DNA of 7,704 bases from contig WQZL01000122.1 in the NCBI GenBank assembly GCA_009780755.1, forward strand, positions 1 through 7,704, in the 5' to 3' direction. The notes under the pieces are model-generated. The model was given only the letters and a program-made list of their open reading frames with translations, was not told the origin of the DNA and searched no databases. The DNA is from Promicromonosporaceae bacterium (GTDB taxonomy: Bacteria > Actinomycetota > Actinomycetes > Actinomycetales > Cellulomonadaceae). The position numbers and the translations under genes are program-made. Positions 4,557-7,704 of this stretch are shown here, one piece after another. The first letter of the stretch is position 1. Every line of letters begins with the position of its first letter.

Positions 4557-7500
4557 TTAACTCGCTTCGGTGAGGCGCTGGGAGATTACGGTGGTGACGC
4601 CATCGCCGCGCATGGTGACGCCGTAGAGAGCATCGGCCACCTCCATTGTGCGCTTCTGGTGGGTGATGACGATGAGTTGTGAGTTTTCGCGCAGCTCGCG
4701 GAAGATGCCCAGCAGACGCCCCAGATTCACATCATCCAGCGCAGCCTCGACCTCGTCCAAAATCAGGAACGGGCTGGGGCGCGCCTTGAAGATCGACACC
4801 AGGAACGCGATTGCCGTCAGCGACCGCTCACCGCCCGAAAGCAGGGAGAGGCGCTTGACCTTCTTGCCTGCCGGGCGCGCCTCCACATCGATACCCGTGG
4901 TAAGCAGGTTTGACGGGTCGGTCAACACCAGACGGCCCTCGCCGCCGGGGAATAGCGCCGGAAACACCCGCTCAAACATGGCAGCCGTATCCGCGTATGC
5001 CTCCGCAAACACCCGCTCTACGCGGTCGTCAATATCCTCGACGATTTTTAGCAGGTCTTGGCGACTCTTCTTCAGGTCGGTGACCTGATCGTTTAGATAC
5101 TGGTGGCGTTCTTCAAGGGCGGCGAACTCTTCGAGGGCGAGGGGATTAATGGTGCCGATGCGGGCCAGGGCGCGCTCGGCTTTGGCCAACCTGGCCTCCT
5201 GCTCCTCCCGGACATAGGGGTGACCAGGGGTTTTGGTGGTTTCGACGGGTTCATCCGCCGATGCTTGCTCGGCCAACGTGAAGATGAGCAGGTGGGGGCC
5301 GTATTCTTCGATGAGGGTTTCCGGGTCGGTGCCCAACTCGTCGAGGGCGCGCTGCTGCAATTGCTCTAGGCGGGCGGTCTGCTGGGCGCGGGCCACCTCA
5401 TCGCGGTGGGCCACATCGGTCAGATCACGCAGCTCCCCGGCCAGCTTATCCACCTCGATTCGGGCGGCGTCCAGCGCGGCGAGGTTTGTCTGCCGCGCCT
5501 CGTTAGCCTCTTCGCGCTCGGTGGTGGCGCGGTCGATGGATCGTCCGATGGCCGCCAGTGCTTCGGCGGCGTCGGCCTGCACGGCGGCGGCGACCAGTGC
5601 CTGCTGCTCGCGTTCGGCGGCGCGAGCGGCAGCCTTTTCGCGGGCGGCACGTTCCGTGGCGGCAGCTCTGGTAAGCCCCTGAGCGCGACCAGAGACCGCT
5701 CGCGCCCGCTCCTCACAGGTGCGTAAGGCTAGCCGGGCCTCGGTTTCGATCGCCCGGACTTGCCCGGCGGCGGCCTCGGCCTCCTGCCGCCGGATGGTGG
5801 TGGCCTCAATGGCCTCAGCCGATTCTCCCGGCGTGGCTTCGGCTATCGCCAAACGGTCAGCCAGTTCCGCGAGCGCCGCCTCGTCTTCGCCTCGCGCGGC
5901 GGTCGCCGCTGCCAGGATGGCCTGATGCCGCTGCGCCTCGGCGCGGGCTGCCCGCTGAGCTGCGCCCAGGGTGCCGAGCTGTTCGGCGACGGCCGCGAGC
6001 GCCGCATCGGATTCATGCAGCAGGGCCAGCGTGTCGTCATAGCGACGTTGCGTGGCAGCAAGCGCCTCGCGGGCGGTGGCTAGGGCAAAGCGGGCGCGCT
6101 CTCCTCGATTGGCCACAACTTCGGCGGCGGCACGAGCCTCATCGAGCGCCGATTGCAGGTGAAGCACGGAGGGGGCAGCGGCCGAGCCGCCGGAGGCTTG
6201 CCCAGGCCCAAGTAGGTCACCGGCCAAGGTGACGGCGGTCAGTTCAGGATGGGCGGCGATCAGCGCGCGGGCCTCGGCCAGATCGTCAACGATGACCACT
6301 CGGTCGAGCAGGGAGTAAAGCGCGGTGGCCGCCGGGCCGGTTGCGGTGATGATGGCGGTGGCGAGTACCCCAACCCCCGCGTCATCCTGCGCCTTAGGTT
6401 CGCGCAGAATGGCGTTATCGCTCACCACCAGCGTGGCGCGGCCAGCGTCGTCATCGCGCAGCAAGCGCAGCGCAGCTACGGCGGCCTCCAGGCTTTCGAC
6501 GGCCACGGCATCGGCCAGCGGGCCAAGGGCGGCGGCGACCGCGTTTTCGTAACCGGGTGCGATGCCAAGCAGCGCGGCCACGGAACCGAGTACGCCGGGC
6601 GGGTTGGTCGCGAGCAGGGCACCCGCCCCGTCCTTGCGATCCAGGCTCAATTCCAGTGCCTCGATGCGGGCCTGTAGACCCGAGCGCTCGGTTTCGGCGG
6701 CGGAAATCTCGGCCTCCAGCGTGGCCACCTCGTCCGTGATCGCGGTTAAAGCGTCGGCGGCGGCCTCATGCTCCGCATCCAGACCCTCCTCTCCGGCCTC
6801 GGCGCCCACCACCTTGGTCTCGAGCGCGGCGAAAGCCCTGGTGGCGTCGCGCTCGCGCTCCTCGGCATCGGCCAGGGCCGCCCGCACGCGCTCTAGTTCA
6901 ACGTCGGCACCCTCCACGCGGGAGCGCTTGGCTGCCACCTGCCCGGCCAGGCGGGCGATGCCTTCGCGGCGGTCGGCTGCGCCCCGATGCAGGGCGGCAA
7001 GCTCGCGCTCGGCGGCGGCGGCTTCTTCTTCGGCCTGCCTGCGTTGTTCGACGGCGGTCGCCAGCGCGGCTCTTGCCGCCTCAACCTCGCGGGCTAGTTC
7101 CGCCTCCGATGTCCGCGCCCGTTCGGCCTGCGCCTCCAACTCGGCTGGGTCTTGGCCACGAGCCTCCGGCTCGGCCGCACCGAGCAGCCGCGCCCGCTCC
7201 CCGGCCAGGGTTTCGGTGCCGCGCAATCGCTCGCGCAGGGCCACCAGGGAGTGGAAGGTGTCGGCGGCGTGGGCGGCGACCGTCGTAGTCGTCGCCGAGG
7301 CGATCTCCAGCCGGGATAATTCGGAGCGGGCCGTGCCCAGGGCAGCCTCGGTGGCGGCCTGGCGCTCGCGGATCATCGCTTCGTCGGCCCGCTCGGATTC
7401 GAGCTGGGCGGTCAGTTGTGCCAGGTCGTCGGCAAGTAGGCGGGAGCGGGCGTCGCGCACCTCGGCCTGAACGATGCGGGCCTTGCGGGCGGCGTCGGCC

Positions 7501-7704
7501 TGTCGCCCCAATGGCCCCAACTGCCGACGCAGCTCGTGGGTGAGATCTTCGAGCCGGGCGAGGTTTGAGGCCATCTGGTCGAGCTTCCGCAGCGCCTTTT
7601 CCTTGCGCTTGCGGTGTTTGAGTACCCCGGCGGCCTCTTCGACGAAGCCGCGCCGCTCCTCGGGGGTGGCGCGCAGCACGGCATCGAGCTGCCCCTGCCC
7701 AACA
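4557..7704 (-). CDS. smc: Chromosome segregation protein SMC (partial, N-terminal ATPase part outside the window)
   Basis: SMC is the ATPase arm of the bacterial condensin complex with ScpA and ScpB; it organises and segregates the nucleoid. The frame is open to the right edge: 1048 residues are visible, beginning VGQGQLDAVLRATPEERRGFVEEAAGVLK, the conserved segment after the N-terminal head. The gene therefore continues beyond the window, and the GTG at 7679 is only an internal Val codon. About 150 residues with Walker A are missing, giving roughly 1200 in all, the normal size. Visible-numbered parts are coil 1 (about 30-350, Ala/Glu/Arg-rich), the hinge (about 355-515, with VLGSVAALLGIAPGYENAV and GPGQASGG), and coil 2 (about 515-900). 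The C-terminal head carries the signature LLSGGERSLTAIAF (near 955), Walker B FLILDEVEAALDD (near 978) and the switch VITHQKRTMEVAD (near 1010). No internal disruption is seen. ftsY follows 72 bases downstream. Confidence 0.96.
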   Translation of the reverse strand, partial: VGQGQLDAVLRATPEERRGFVEEAAGVLKHRKRKEKALRKLDQMASNLARLEDLTHELRRQLGPLGRQADAARKARIVQAEVRDARSRLLADDLAQLTAQLESERADEAMIRERQAATEAALGTARSELSRLEIASATTTTVAAHAADTFHSLVALRERLRGTETLAGERARLLGAAEPEARGQDPAELEAQAERARTSEAELAREVEAARAALATAVEQRRQAEEEAAAAERELAALHRGAADRREGIARLAGQVAAKRSRVEGADVELERVRAALADAEERERDATRAFAALETKVVGAEAGEEGLDAEHEAAADALTAITDEVATLEAEISAAETERSGLQARIEALELSLDRKDGAGALLATNPPGVLGSVAALLGIAPGYENAVAAALGPLADAVAVESLEAAVAALRLLRDDDAGRATLVVSDNAILREPKAQDDAGVGVLATAIITATGPAATALYSLLDRVVIVDDLAEARALIAAHPELTAVTLAGDLLGPGQASGGSAAAPSVLHLQSALDEARAAAEVVANRGERARFALATAREALAATQRRYDDTLALLHESDAALAAVAEQLGTLGAAQRAARAEAQRHQAILAAATAARGEDEAALAELADRLAIAEATPGESAEAIEATTIRRQEAEAAAGQVRAIETEARLALRTCEERARAVSGRAQGLTRAAATERAAREKAAARAAEREQQALVAAAVQADAAEALAAIGRSIDRATTEREEANEARQTNLAALDAARIEVDKLAGELRDLTDVAHRDEVARAQQTARLEQLQQRALDELGTDPETLIEEYGPHLLIFTLAEQASADEPVETTKTPGHPYVREEQEARLAKAERALARIGTINPLALEEFAALEERHQYLNDQVTDLKKSRQDLLKIVEDIDDRVERVFAEAYADTAAMFERVFPALFPGGEGRLVLTDPSNLLTTGIDVEARPAGKKVKRLSLLSGGERSLTAIAFLVSIFKARPSPFLILDEVEAALDDVNLGRLLGIFRELRENSQLIVITHQKRTMEVADALYGVTMRGDGVTTVISQRLTEAS

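Noticed and set aside
4539..4563. GAGTT/AACTC pairing around the smc stop codon as an smc terminator
   Set aside because: Five-base stem with a long loop and no T-run; too weak to call.
6562..7470. Long open frame (302 residues) on the + strand opposite smc
   Set aside because: It is Ser/Ala/Arg-rich low-complexity sequence, the usual shadow of a GC-rich Ala/Glu coiled-coil gene. The minus strand has clear SMC homology throughout.
4557..7679. SMC starting at the GTG at 7679
   Set aside because: The frame stays open to 7704 and the extra residues VGQGQLDA match the conserved SMC sequence just upstream, so the gene runs off the window.

Overview
The window looks like a chromosomal stretch of a high-GC Gram-positive bacterium (Actinomycetota). 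Supporting this are the GC-rich third codon positions, a long SMC with actinobacterial-style ends, an FtsY with a single N-terminal membrane anchor, and a start region in which two genes lack Shine-Dalgarno sites, as leaderless actinobacterial genes do. Genus cannot be fixed from sequence alone.

Left part (1-1401): a divergent junction. On the minus strand only the first codons of a gene are visible (MKMAFRWYG behind a strong GGAGGAG site), which match the amino terminus of mannonate dehydratase (UxuA). Directly upstream of its ribosome binding site is a run of eight C (eight G on the + strand). On the plus strand a small single-pass membrane protein is followed after 9 bases by a 333-residue SDR-family (epimerase/dehydratase-like) oxidoreductase.

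Middle (1402-2532): an AT-richer patch holding an OCH1/capsule-type sugar-transferase gene (Gly_transf_sug-like). It has a good ribosome binding site and ATG at 1554, but its codons are thrown out of frame by a tract of ten C at 1598-1607. With nine C the gene would encode a continuous 325-residue enzyme with a coiled-coil, basic C-terminus; with ten it stops after 41 codons. This fits a slipped-strand, phase-variable surface-glycan gene caught in the OFF state, although a sequencing error or fixed mutation cannot be excluded from one read of the sequence. It is the most interesting observation here.

Right part (2557-7704, all minus strand): smc (5' end outside the window), then ftsY, then a Trp- and acid-rich lipoprotein of unknown function. 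SMC (chromosome condensation) and FtsY (signal recognition particle receptor) are housekeeping genes often adjacent in Gram-positive genomes. The lipoprotein follows ftsY after 71 bases with its own strong ribosome binding site and converges on the glycosyltransferase gene, with only 24 bases between the stop codons.

No rRNA, tRNA, CRISPR array, insertion sequence or integrase was seen. Several short inverted repeats in or near intergenic DNA are listed with low confidence.
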